A stretch of 27,723 nucleotides of DNA from JBBPYR01 sp038199755 (GTDB lineage: Bacteria; Chloroflexota; Ktedonobacteria; Ktedonobacterales; Ktedonobacteraceae): NCBI GenBank assembly GCA_038199755.1, contig JBBPYR010000289.1:1-27723 (forward strand), given 5' to 3'. Each line of letters starts with the position of its first letter. Positions within the stretch are counted from its first letter, which is position 1. Shown piece after piece: positions 1 through 8,020 of this stretch. The position numbers and the translations under genes are program-made. The notes under the pieces are model-generated. The model did no database searches. It was not told the origin of the DNA and saw only the letters and a program-made list of their open reading frames with translations.

Positions 1-813
1 ATCGCGAATAGCGCGTGCCTCATTAAAGACCTGCTCGTCAGCAGCAGTGGCACCACCAGAGAAGATGACAATACGGCGACCATCAAAGGCACTCTGGACA
101 ACATGCTTGACGCGATCAGCCAGCGTTGAAACGGGAATATCATACTTCTGATAGACCTTCTGCGCCTCAGCCAGTTCTACCTTTGCACTAGGCAGCTTGA
201 CCTTGATGATGTCCGCGCCCAGTTGTGCCGCGATCTGTGCGGCGTAGGTCACGACATCAATCGCTGTTTCGCCCTCTTTACTGATGCTGCTACCACGGGG
301 GTAAGACCACACGACGACAGCCAGACCTGCGTCCTTCGCCTCAGCCGCCATCTCACGTAGTTGCTCATACATGGTGTTGCGATGTTCTGAAGCAGGATAG
401 ATTGTGAAACCAATCGCTCCACAACCGAGCCGCAAGGCATCGCTCACACTGGCGGTAATGGCTGAAATTGGGTCTTTTTCGTCGTTCAGAGTGTCGTGGT
501 TGTTCACTTTTAAGATCAGCGGCACTTCGCCGATGTAATCGTTGATGCCCGCCTCAAGCGAACCCAAAGGGGCAGCATAGGCATTACAGCCTGCCTCAAT
601 CGCCAACTGAAAGAAGTACCGTGGATCATACCCTGCCGGATTTGGCGCAAAACTGCGCGCAGGACCATGTTCAAAGCCCTGGTCTACGGGCAAAATTACC
701 ATTTTTCCTGTGCCAGCTAACCTGCCATGATTGAGCATACGCGCTAAATTTGCTCGCACTCCAGGGTTTTCGCTAGCATACCAGCTTAAAATTTCGCGAA
801 CTCGATCATTCAT
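1..813 (-). CDS. fbaB: Class I fructose-bisphosphate aldolase (DhnA/FbaB type), 3' end outside window
   Basis: Catalyses reversible cleavage of fructose 1,6-bisphosphate into dihydroxyacetone phosphate and glyceraldehyde 3-phosphate in cytoplasmic glycolysis/gluconeogenesis, using a Schiff-base lysine. The 271 codons present start MNDRVREILSWYASENPGVR and contain the DhnA-type segments LPVDQGFEHGP (about 41-51), LKVNNHDTLNDEKDP and GFTIYPASEHR. D-I-I-K-V-K at 201-206 holds the likely Schiff-base lysine, and FSGGATAADE (241-250) fits the phosphate-binding loop. E. coli FbaB is about 350 residues, so roughly the last fifth lies beyond base 1. An AAGGA ribosome site precedes the ATG by about 9 bases. 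Related pyruvoyl-free DhnA aldolases with other substrates exist, but the overall match favours FBP aldolase. Confidence 0.9.
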   Translation of the reverse strand, partial: MNDRVREILSWYASENPGVRANLARMLNHGRLAGTGKMVILPVDQGFEHGPARSFAPNPAGYDPRYFFQLAIEAGCNAYAAPLGSLEAGINDYIGEVPLILKVNNHDTLNDEKDPISAITASVSDALRLGCGAIGFTIYPASEHRNTMYEQLREMAAEAKDAGLAVVVWSYPRGSSISKEGETAIDVVTYAAQIAAQLGADIIKVKLPSAKVELAEAQKVYQKYDIPVSTLADRVKHVVQSAFDGRRIVIFSGGATAADEQVFNEARAIRD

Positions 814-868
814 TTCTCTTTTTCCTTCTCACGCCTCATTGAGCGATACACACCAAATAACTTATTCT

Positions 869-877
869 ATTGTATCA
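869..877 (-). promoter_or_regulatory. Extended -10 promoter element of the aldolase gene
   Basis: The minus strand reads TGATACAAT, an extended -10 (TGn plus TACAAT), about 55 bp upstream of the aldolase ATG. No good -35 lies 16-18 bp upstream. The same 9-mer occurs before the DHS-like and radical SAM genes, which supports it. Confidence 0.5.
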
Positions 878-1120
878 CGCAATATGGCCTCCTTTTCAGG
901 AAATCAATCACAAATGGAGGAAGAAATATCCCAGTTTGCTCTCAAAGCAAGTTTATTTAGGATAGCACACATGGAACAGAGAATAATGATCACACAAGTC
1001 CTATGCGAAAGCACAATCTTATATGTGATCATCTTGGCAAAATTTCTTGTTTATAACACATGAGTACAAGAAATATCAGCAACTTTCTTCACTATAGTAC
1101 TATACATTTTGAGTAGTGAG

Positions 1121-1126
1121 TATAAT
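1121..1126 (+). promoter_or_regulatory. Possible -10 box for the coiled-coil gene
   Basis: A perfect TATAAT lies 145 bp before the start codon of the next gene. No convincing -35 is seen at the usual distance, so the assignment rests on the hexamer and position only. Confidence 0.3.
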
Positions 1127-1270
1127 CATTGTTACTTCAGACAACTTGGCACGTTTTTATACCAGGATGGGAAGGAAACAACATTGTAATAGCTGGTAGT
1201 ACTGCTCATTATATGTATCGAAGTCGCTAGATATTCTGTAAAGAGCATACTCATAAGGAGAAAGAGCATT

Positions 1271-1912
1271 ATGGGTGGCAGCAGTTCTGAAATTATTATA
1301 CAGACCTTTGATGAAATTACGCAGGCAGTATTTGAGCAACAAAAAATAATGGAACAGCTTGAAGAAGAGAATCAAGAATTACGTACCATGCTCACTAACC
1401 TGCGGGCGGGACAAAACATTTTCCTTGAAATTGAGGGTAAACGCTTCCCGCTTCTCATGCAAAACAATGCTGCACTACACGAAATGTCCGCGGCTACACC
1501 TGTAGCAATGCTCACGCCAGTAGAGGCGCAGGCTGCACCGGAAGAGGAAGTCACGGCGGAAAATAGTGTTGTAACAAAGGTAGAGGACGTAACAGATGCT
1601 CCAACTATTGCAATGACAGAAGTAGCAAGCAACCACGTTGCTGAACCTGAACATGAGATGCGCAGATCAGTGACCACAGCACAACTTCCACGCATCTATG
1701 AAGAAGAGGAAGAGCCAAAAGAAGTCTACACCCCCTCTTTCCTGGAAGAAGTGATGCTTGATGAATTTGCCGCAGCATCTACCAGCCCTATGGCAGTTTG
1801 GACTGGCCCTATCACGCCCGTGAATAAGAGGCAAGAATCGCTAGACATGAGCGATGAAGAGAAGAAGGCAACTTTACGCAAAGAACTTCTCGGTAGCTTC
1901 TTACTCGACTAA
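1271..1912 (+). CDS. Coiled-coil acidic protein of unknown function
   Basis: I do not recognise this 213-residue protein. Residues about 8-45 form a probable coiled coil (heptad-like run with QQKIMEQLEEENQELRTML). A short conserved-looking piece follows, FLEIEGKRFPLLMQ, about 52-65. The middle is low-complexity, rich in Ala, Val, Glu and Thr, and looks disordered. The end is charged (MSDEEKKATLRKELLGSFLLD). There is no signal peptide or membrane helix, so it is probably cytoplasmic. AAGGAG sits 10 bases before the ATG, and a strong terminator follows, so it appears to be a single-gene unit. The architecture could suit a scaffold or oligomerising adaptor, but this is only a guess. Confidence 0.75.
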   Translation: MGGSSSEIIIQTFDEITQAVFEQQKIMEQLEEENQELRTMLTNLRAGQNIFLEIEGKRFPLLMQNNAALHEMSAATPVAMLTPVEAQAAPEEEVTAENSVVTKVEDVTDAPTIAMTEVASNHVAEPEHEMRRSVTTAQLPRIYEEEEEPKEVYTPSFLEEVMLDEFAAASTSPMAVWTGPITPVNKRQESLDMSDEEKKATLRKELLGSFLLD

Positions 1913-1922
1913 AAGCCTTAGG

Positions 1923-1957
1923 AAACGAGGCGATCCTTTGTGTTCGTCTCGTTTTTT
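1923..1957 (+). terminator. Intrinsic terminator of the coiled-coil gene
   Basis: An 11-bp stem, AAACGAGGCGA paired with TCGTCTCGTTT (one G-U pair), has a 10-base loop and runs into a T tract (TTTTTT). It starts 11 bases after the stop codon. Confidence 0.85.
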
Positions 1958-2137
1958 GTGCTTGTACTCTCCCTCCAATAAACCACACCTTCCCTATCCG
2001 CATTACCCTTTTCACAGCATTATAACGTCTTTGGGTTGAAGGACTAAAGGATGCGTTATAAGATACAGCTGAAGAGAAAAAGTCACATTTCCTGATGGTA
2101 TAAAATGCTCCTAGTAATATTCATAAAAGGGGGCGAT

Positions 2138-3394
2138 ATGAAAGAGCACGAACAGGAGAGTAACGGGAAGCAACCTGAGAAAAAAGCACGAACGCCAAGT
2201 GATGATATGCTTGAAGCAGATATTACACGCACCCTACAAGAGCAAGCATCTCACATTCATTTCACCGCAACCTCACGTGAGCATGTGATGCAGCATCTTT
2301 CGCCTCACCCTCAAACACGCAGAAACCCGCTACTGCTTCCTGGTTTGACAGTAGCTATCATCGGCCTTGTTCTTTTAATTAGCATCACTTCTATCTTATC
2401 CTCGCCCACCACCTTTTCTCCATCCAGATTCAGTAATGGCACCCAGTATATTGTTGATAAAACTTATCTTACGCCAATACAACTCGCGCACGATGGACAA
2501 CTGATCTCCATTGATCCTACGGGGCATCATATTGTCTACGGACTCGCGAATCAACCGGGGGTGATGTATACCACGAGTCTCAGCAATCCCATTAACACAA
2601 ACACCCTTGCGATGCGAGATGCGCGTGAGGCCAGTTGGTCGCCAGACGGCAGCGCACTCGTCACGACCATCTATCCAATGGGAGCCCATGAGCCACAGAT
2701 TGCACTTGTGCCAATAGGAAAATATATGTACCCGCTGGGACTTGAAGCACTCAGTGCAAACTGGACTCCCGGCTCCAAAGAGATTACCTACGTGACATTC
2801 AAACAGGGAGCAACTCAGGTTTGGGCCACATCAGCAACAGGACGTGATGCACAAATTGAGGCCACACTTGCCATTCCAGTGCTCGTGCAACACATTGTGT
2901 GGTCTCCAGATGGACACGAACTCGCTCTCCTTGCTAGCACAGAACAAAAACCTTCAGCAGCGTTGTTCAGCGATGCTGGCCAAGCTATTTATCTCATGAA
3001 TAATGAAACGAAAGCCGTCATTGAAATCGTCAAACCCGCCAGCACCAAGCTGAATTCGCTCGTATGGTCTCCAAGTGGTCATATACTTACATATATCAGT
3101 TACAACCCTCAAAACGGGAAGCGCACCTTAGACGCCTTTGACACCAGTAAGCAGCAACTGCTTTTTGCTATTTCCTTGCCACAGGCTGCACAAGGATTTT
3201 GCTGGTCGCCAGACAGCCGAGTTCTGCTCTATAGTGAGGGGGGAATATTGCATAGCCATGTCTTATTTGGACGCGATATTCAGCTACCACCTGTAGGAAG
3301 CGCAACCTACCCTCTCTGGTTGAATAGTAGCCATATTCTCTATATCCAAACAACGAACGGTAGTAGCCAACTCGCACAATTACGGGCAGCATAA
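2138..3394 (+). CDS. Membrane-anchored TolB-like beta-propeller protein
   Basis: This 418-residue protein has a charged cytoplasmic N-terminus (1-62), one membrane helix (about 63-88, PLLLPGLTVAIIGLVLLIS) and an outer domain of repeated blades. Blade signatures are SWSPDGSAL, VWSPDGHELAL, VWSPSGHIL and CWSPDSRVL, typical of PD40/TolB-type WD40-like propellers, which mediate protein or ligand contacts. No catalytic motif is visible. I chose the ATG at 2138 because AAGGGGG precedes it; an in-frame ATG at 2105 lacks a ribosome site. The N-terminal part before the helix resembles the intracellular part of anti-sigma-like membrane proteins, but no sigma factor gene is adjacent. The gene ends at a very strong convergent terminator. 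Confidence 0.8.
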   Translation: MKEHEQESNGKQPEKKARTPSDDMLEADITRTLQEQASHIHFTATSREHVMQHLSPHPQTRRNPLLLPGLTVAIIGLVLLISITSILSSPTTFSPSRFSNGTQYIVDKTYLTPIQLAHDGQLISIDPTGHHIVYGLANQPGVMYTTSLSNPINTNTLAMRDAREASWSPDGSALVTTIYPMGAHEPQIALVPIGKYMYPLGLEALSANWTPGSKEITYVTFKQGATQVWATSATGRDAQIEATLAIPVLVQHIVWSPDGHELALLASTEQKPSAALFSDAGQAIYLMNNETKAVIEIVKPASTKLNSLVWSPSGHILTYISYNPQNGKRTLDAFDTSKQQLLFAISLPQAAQGFCWSPDSRVLLYSEGGILHSHVLFGRDIQLPPVGSATYPLWLNSSHILYIQTTNGSSQLAQLRAA

Positions 3395-3469
3395 AGTGCA
3401 AAGACAAGACTAGCCACGCTCACGGGGGATGTCCCCGTGAGCGTGGCTAGTCGTGTCTTTGCACTTTTG
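3395..3469. terminator. 33-bp-stem bidirectional terminator
   Basis: Arms 3395-3427 and 3433-3465 pair over 33 bp with one A/C mismatch, around a 5-base loop, followed by TTTT. It fills the gap between two convergent genes exactly and can serve both strands. The stem is much longer than a usual intrinsic terminator. Confidence 0.85.
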
Positions 3470-4753
3470 TTACACCTGGAAATCGATGCTCGCCTGACTG
3501 ACATTGTTTGCAGTGTCAGCCAATAGGATAAACGTATAGGAGGCACCAGGAGGCACCTGGAAGATGGCTACACCGGTTTTGCCAGATGAGCCAGCATCAA
3601 ACGAAAGCGGAACCGTTGTGTCCGTTGAGGGTTCGCTGGTGGTGCCGCCAGATTTGAGACGCATATAGTCACCATAGTACTGAGTGAAGTAGTTGGAGGA
3701 AGGATTATCAACACTCATCGTTACCAGGACATATACCATGCCTTTCTGCGCCTGTTGGCCGCTACTGCTCAAGCTCGTCGCGGCACTGGTAATAGTCCAT
3801 TTTAGCCCATGATATAGGGTCTGCTTATTCTGAGGTGCTGCTTTATCCTGGAACTGACTGAGGTCGGCTTTACCAGTCAAAGGAATTTGTATCTGCTGTT
3901 CCGCGTCTGTACCAAGCACAAACGTTACTTGAGCTGCTTTGACACTCGTTGGCACTGCAAAGTCAAGCCAGTTGTTGCGCGCCGTGCCGCCTGTTGGGGC
4001 GGTGGAATTCTGCTCATTGAGCGGTTGCACAGTCGTCTTGTCGGGCAAGATCAGGCGAGCGACCTGGCTATACGCGAAAATTCCTACTTTGGACGGTGCT
4101 TCTTCTTTTATGTCCAGACGAAGCACCCCATTGGTAGAGGCAAAGCTATCATCCAGAAAGGTTGTTGATTGTTTGACATCAACAATGGTCATCTTGAGAC
4201 TAGCATACGTCACTGTGCCATGCGCCGCATCAAACGGTATCGTGGTAATCGGGGGTTGCGTGGTAGGCGCGTTATTGCCACCAGAGCTAGAACCAGTATT
4301 GCTTGTTGTTCCAACCGTTGATGGCAGGTGCCGCAAGGCAGTATACGCGAAGTAGCTAATGCCGCCACAGGCAACCATAATCAAAAGAATGACGATAATA
4401 ACGCCACAACCAAGTTGCCCCAGTACACCCTTAGACGAATCCTTTACGGGCATAGCATAGTTGGGCACAGGTTGCACCTGTTGAGCTTGTGGCATGCCAT
4501 AGTTGGCTGCTGGCGGAAATTGCTGCGGTGCTGAGGGGGATGACGACGGATACGATGTATAGCTCTGCACTGGGGGCGGTGGTGGCACTGAATTCGCGGT
4601 TTCCCCTTGATAAAAATTTGAGGCACCACTGTTTAACGCGGTTGGCTTCACCGGTCCGATCTCCTGGAGCGTACCACAGTTAGAGCAAAAACGTTGCTCA
4701 GGAGGAAGGGGTGTACCACACATTGTGCAGTTGCGCGCGGGCGTCTGTGACAT
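3470..4753 (-). CDS. Zinc-ribbon, single-membrane-helix protein with two DUF4352-like domains
   Basis: This 427-residue protein opens with a four-Cys zinc ribbon (C9, C12, C23, C26; CTMCGTPLPPEQRFCSNCG). A Pro/Gln-rich linker follows, then one membrane helix (about 111-136, LGQLGCGVIIVILLIMVACG). The outer part contains two related beta-rich units, each with a similar opening (TYASLKMTIVDVKQS and LYHGLKWTITSAATS). This pattern resembles DUF4352 telokin-like domains. The zinc ribbon would face the cytoplasm. AAGGAG sits 7 bases before the ATG. It lies 48 bases downstream of a paralog of the same architecture, probably in one operon. Molecular role unknown; the domain assignment is from pattern only. 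Confidence 0.8.
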   Translation of the reverse strand: MSQTPARNCTMCGTPLPPEQRFCSNCGTLQEIGPVKPTALNSGASNFYQGETANSVPPPPPVQSYTSYPSSSPSAPQQFPPAANYGMPQAQQVQPVPNYAMPVKDSSKGVLGQLGCGVIIVILLIMVACGGISYFAYTALRHLPSTVGTTSNTGSSSGGNNAPTTQPPITTIPFDAAHGTVTYASLKMTIVDVKQSTTFLDDSFASTNGVLRLDIKEEAPSKVGIFAYSQVARLILPDKTTVQPLNEQNSTAPTGGTARNNWLDFAVPTSVKAAQVTFVLGTDAEQQIQIPLTGKADLSQFQDKAAPQNKQTLYHGLKWTITSAATSLSSSGQQAQKGMVYVLVTMSVDNPSSNYFTQYYGDYMRLKSGGTTSEPSTDTTVPLSFDAGSSGKTGVAIFQVPPGASYTFILLADTANNVSQASIDFQV

Positions 4754-4801
4754 AGAACTCTTCTCCTTATAACGGCAAATTGTCTACCATAAGCTTCGTT
4801 T

Positions 4802-5929
4802 TTACGATAGCTGAATTGTCGTCGTAGCCTGGTTAAAACCACTCTGGTTGCTGGTAACAAGAATAAACGTGAAGGTTTTCGCGTCCTGTGGCACAAGAAA
4901 GGTTACACTTCCCGTCTGCGCGGTAGTGGCCGCCGCAAACGACACTGGCAACGTCGTTGCAACGGGAGTAAGCGTCGTCGTGCCCGCCATGAGACGCACA
5001 TAATCATAGGCAGAGCCAGTAATGACAGTTTGCGAGAGCGTATTATTTACTTTTACTTGCAAATTCACATAGCGCATTCCTTTGGCCGCTTGTACACCAT
5101 CGATACTCCATTGCACTGTTGCGCTTGTCAGCGTCCAATCCAAGCCCACATACTGAAGTTGACTGGCAAGCATGGTCGTCTTTGGGTCATATTTGGCTAG
5201 ATCAGGATGCACAACCAGCGGAATATCCATCTGTGCCTCATGAGAACTTCCCAGGCGAAAGAGTATTTGCGCCAGCGTCGTCTCTGTTGGTACAGCAAAG
5301 TCAAGCAGACTAGTGCGTGTTACTCCTAGTGGCAGCCCCACATCGGCACTAACATAACTTGGCTTTTCCGTCTTTCCGCCAGGCAACACCAAGCTAGCAC
5401 TCGTAGTATACAGGAGATTAGTAGGTACCTGCGTAGTATTCTGAGCGCGCACCTGAATACGTAGTACTCCTGGGCTACTCGTCGTGCTGTCATCGCGAAA
5501 ACTATCAGCACGCTGCACATTGATGAGTGTCACGTTCATGCCAGCGTACACAAAAGAGGTGTTGAGTGAAACCGTAGTGATGGGTGGTTGCGACGCATTG
5601 CCGGGAGTAGGAAGATGCAAACCAAGCATGGGAGCACCAACATAGAGTATGCCCAACGCCGCCAACACGAGGAATAAAACCAATACACAGCCCACCTTCC
5701 AGAGTCCTTGTCTGCGTTTAGTTTGTCCAGCAGGATTCTGATATTGCTGCGGTAGAAACGCTGCTGGCTCAGAAGGTGCTTGCGGTTGGGGTGCTTGCAA
5801 GGGGGAATGCTGGGTACCCGAAACACGAGTTGATAGATGCAGTCCACATGAGGCACAAACACGCTGCTCTGCCATGACGGATGCGCCACAATTGGGGCAA
5901 AAGTGTGGTTGTTGCTGTTGCTGTGCCAT
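4802..5929 (-). CDS. Zinc-ribbon, single-membrane-helix protein, tandem paralog
   Basis: This 375-residue protein has the same layout as its downstream neighbour: zinc ribbon (C11, C14, C25, C28), Gln/Pro-rich linker, one membrane helix (about 77-98, VGCVLVLFLVLAALGILYVG), then two DUF4352-like outer domains (opening FVYAGMNVTLINVQRADSF and LQYVGLDWTLTSATVQWS). Shared phrases such as LLDFAVPT and QAAKGMRYV show that the two genes arose by duplication. AGGAG precedes the ATG. The tract MAQQQQQPHF at the start is unusual. No enzyme motif is visible, so a structural, sensing or adhesion role at the cell surface is all that can be proposed. Confidence 0.8.
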   Translation of the reverse strand: MAQQQQQPHFCPNCGASVMAEQRVCASCGLHLSTRVSGTQHSPLQAPQPQAPSEPAAFLPQQYQNPAGQTKRRQGLWKVGCVLVLFLVLAALGILYVGAPMLGLHLPTPGNASQPPITTVSLNTSFVYAGMNVTLINVQRADSFRDDSTTSSPGVLRIQVRAQNTTQVPTNLLYTTSASLVLPGGKTEKPSYVSADVGLPLGVTRTSLLDFAVPTETTLAQILFRLGSSHEAQMDIPLVVHPDLAKYDPKTTMLASQLQYVGLDWTLTSATVQWSIDGVQAAKGMRYVNLQVKVNNTLSQTVITGSAYDYVRLMAGTTTLTPVATTLPVSFAAATTAQTGSVTFLVPQDAKTFTFILVTSNQSGFNQATTTIQLS

Positions 5930-6042
5930 AGGTCATTCTCCTCGCCAGTTTGCACATGTGATCTGCTTTGTATCCTATACTTAGTGTAACACAGGCGAGC
6001 AGAATGGCTATGAGCTACTTCACTCTTTTATTGCTTGCTTCC

Positions 6043-7791
6043 TCATCTCATAAGATTGCTCGCGGCCTGGTAAAAATCTGCCAGGTTAGGCGTCCCCAAA
6101 CCCGTGGAGAAATCCCAACCATTCGTCGCAGGATAATACAGGTTATTGCCCCTGGTCACATCAAAGAAGGGGTGTGTACCATTGCTACTATTCGCGATCG
6201 CATAAAAGAGACGAGGCGAGTAGCCAAACTTTTGCGTTTGCTGTTTGAGGCCCTCATTCACGAGCGCGAGGCCAGCGGCCCAAATGGGTGCGGCAGCACT
6301 CGTGCCACCTACAGAACCCCATTGTCCCTGAAAGTAGACCGCCAACGCGTAGGCAGCGGCAGCAATATCAGGTAATTGGCGACGCCCCTGCGAAAACTGA
6401 TTATCAATACCGCTCGCTTTTTGCCAATCGGGACGGGAAAACATCTGACTATTACCGCCACCACTCCCCCAACTGTTACTACATTTGAACGGATTTGAGC
6501 CATTCGACCAGACAACCTCATTGGCTCGACTCTGGTTGCCGCCCACTGAAAGAACCGTGCCACCCACTGAGACCGCCCAGGGATCGCTCGCGGGAAAACT
6601 GACCGAGAGACTACGATAGACGCGGTTAGTAAATGCGCCACAGTCTCCACTGGCAACAAACACCGTCATGTGCTCAACCTGATTCAGTTGCTGCAAACTA
6701 CTATCAATTGCACGTACATCTTGCGGTGCCATGTCGCCCTCGGCAGAGCCAAGACTCACACTGACAACATTCCCGCTACCAGTATTGTTGGTGTTATCAT
6801 CAATAATAGCCTGAAGCATGTCATTGACCTGCGCCCACACATCTCCATTCGTATTGCCATCTGTTTGATAGGCAACGATATTGATAGAACGTGCCAGGCC
6901 AGCTACCATCTGCACATCTAGCGTCGCTTCGCCCAATGCCTGTGATGGCGCACCATCGATATTTTTCATCGACACGTGGCCCTTAAAATTAATGCAGGAC
7001 AGGTAATTATTGATATCATTCGAGTCAAAACCATCAATCTCAACCAGATTTACAGTCATGCCCTCGCCATTCCAACCGCGCTGCCAGAGTTGGTCATAGC
7101 CATAGGCATGCGCGATATCGCGTGGTAGCAAGGTATTCTGCACGGGCGAGCAATCCTGTTGCGGGGCACGCTTGGCCTGTGTTCCTTGCGCCACGCTGGT
7201 TGCCCGCAACTGTGCCGCGACATCGGCCAGGGCATGCGTCGGTGAGGCACTAAAATTGTCCAAACCCGTAATGGCATCTATCGAATTTGCAAAAAACGTG
7301 GGCAGTTTGGGCGGCGTCGCGGGTGCATAAAATTTGCGTCCATTGTAGTTGTGTATCACGAACTTGGTCTGTAATAACTTGGCAAAGGTGCTCGCCTTCG
7401 CATCAATCGCCAGGTGAGTACGCAATTTACTCAGCTTCAAGCTGACACCCGCGGGGCTAAAGAAATCTTTAATCTTCTGATAGGTGGCATCACTGATACC
7501 TATTTTACCCGCCAACTGCTCCAGATTTGTTTTCTGGCCCGCCTGCACCTTTGTTGTGTCAGACTGGTGCAGCAATTTGGGATCGATCTTAAATGTGATA
7601 CGTACCGGCAACTTGGTAGCATCGGGCAATGGCCCAACCACCGGAGAATTGAGCGCGTTAGCAGGAATGCCAAGATCAATCGTCGTGAATTGTAGCGGCG
7701 CGGGCGTGCCACAGCTTGTCAGGGGGAGCAGCAACAAGAGCAGGCCACAGAAAGCCGCGATACTACGTACAATAATAGAATGAGATGTCAT
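6043..7791 (-). CDS. Lipoprotein sedolisin (S53, pro-kumamolisin type) serine-carboxyl peptidase
   Basis: This 582-residue precursor has a lipoprotein signal (membrane segment about 9-22, lipobox L-T-S-C27). A pro-kumamolisin activation domain spans about 60-190, and an S53 catalytic domain runs from about 220 to the end. The visible catalytic set is E288 and D292 (GEATLD), D383 in ASGDCG, and S498 in GGTSAAAP. D544 (FFDVTRGN) and D560 (GWDFSTGLGTP) fit the calcium site. Known relatives are acid-active endopeptidases outside the cell that remove their own propeptide. I prefer the ATG at 7791, with GAGG 5-6 bases upstream, over one 57 bases earlier that gives a poor signal peptide. Two zinc-ribbon genes follow in the same direction after 113 bp. 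Confidence 0.92.
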   Translation of the reverse strand: MTSHSIIVRSIAAFCGLLLLLLPLTSCGTPAPLQFTTIDLGIPANALNSPVVGPLPDATKLPVRITFKIDPKLLHQSDTTKVQAGQKTNLEQLAGKIGISDATYQKIKDFFSPAGVSLKLSKLRTHLAIDAKASTFAKLLQTKFVIHNYNGRKFYAPATPPKLPTFFANSIDAITGLDNFSASPTHALADVAAQLRATSVAQGTQAKRAPQQDCSPVQNTLLPRDIAHAYGYDQLWQRGWNGEGMTVNLVEIDGFDSNDINNYLSCINFKGHVSMKNIDGAPSQALGEATLDVQMVAGLARSINIVAYQTDGNTNGDVWAQVNDMLQAIIDDNTNNTGSGNVVSVSLGSAEGDMAPQDVRAIDSSLQQLNQVEHMTVFVASGDCGAFTNRVYRSLSVSFPASDPWAVSVGGTVLSVGGNQSRANEVVWSNGSNPFKCSNSWGSGGGNSQMFSRPDWQKASGIDNQFSQGRRQLPDIAAAAYALAVYFQGQWGSVGGTSAAAPIWAAGLALVNEGLKQQTQKFGYSPRLFYAIANSSNGTHPFFDVTRGNNLYYPATNGWDFSTGLGTPNLADFYQAASNLMR

Positions 7792-7860
7792 ATATACCTC
7801 GTAAACAAAATGATGTATGCCGAATGAAAAGCGAGTAAGGCAAAGCATCCAGGCTCTGCT

Positions 7861-7869
7861 CTTATATCA
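7861..7869 (-). promoter_or_regulatory. Extended -10 promoter element of the sedolisin gene
   Basis: The minus strand reads TGATATAAG about 70 bp before the chosen ATG, with a weak -35-like TGATTT 17 bp further upstream. It matches the TGATAYAA pattern seen at other promoters here. Confidence 0.45.
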
Positions 7870-7889
7870 CGTATGAAGGTAAAAAATCA

Positions 7890-7917
7890 GTTCATCCGTT
7901 CATAGGAATGTTTGAAC
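7890..7917. promoter_or_regulatory. Possible operator between sedolisin and uvrB promoters
   Basis: Two direct GTTCA elements 8 bp apart (7890-7894, 7898-7902) are followed by an inverted TGAAC (7913-7917). The site lies between the two divergent -10 boxes, where a repressor such as an SOS regulator could bind. It does not match the usual GAAC-N4-GTTC LexA box, so the factor is unknown. Confidence 0.25.
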
Positions 7918-7963
7918 ACTCCAGCGTGTTTTCATATTTACCACCCCTATTTTCCTATCAACG

Positions 7964-7972
7964 TGATATAAT
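7964..7972 (+). promoter_or_regulatory. Extended -10 promoter element of uvrB
   Basis: TGATATAAT is a full extended -10, 49 bp upstream of the uvrB ATG; no clear -35 is present. The predicted start of transcription is near 7979. Confidence 0.6.
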
Positions 7973-8020
7973 GTAGACGTGAGAATTGGAAAAAATATTC
8001 TAATCAAGGACAAAGCATCC

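Larger units (their letters stand above)
814..1270. other. Divergent intergenic region of 457 bp
   Basis: This AT-rich gap separates the leftward aldolase from the rightward coiled-coil gene. It holds a leftward extended -10 at 869-877 and a TATAAT at 1121-1126 for the rightward gene. A 110-codon reading frame crosses it and overlaps the aldolase start on the other strand. It has no ribosome site or recognisable sequence, so I do not call it a gene. Confidence 0.6.

Noticed and set aside
731..1063. 110-codon rightward frame across the aldolase start
   Set aside because: It is antisense to the aldolase start, has no ribosome site, and its sequence is atypical of a protein.
7979..8020. GTG at 7979 as uvrB start
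   Set aside because: It coincides with the predicted transcription start and would need leaderless translation. The ATG at 8021 has AAGGA and fits known UvrB N-termini.
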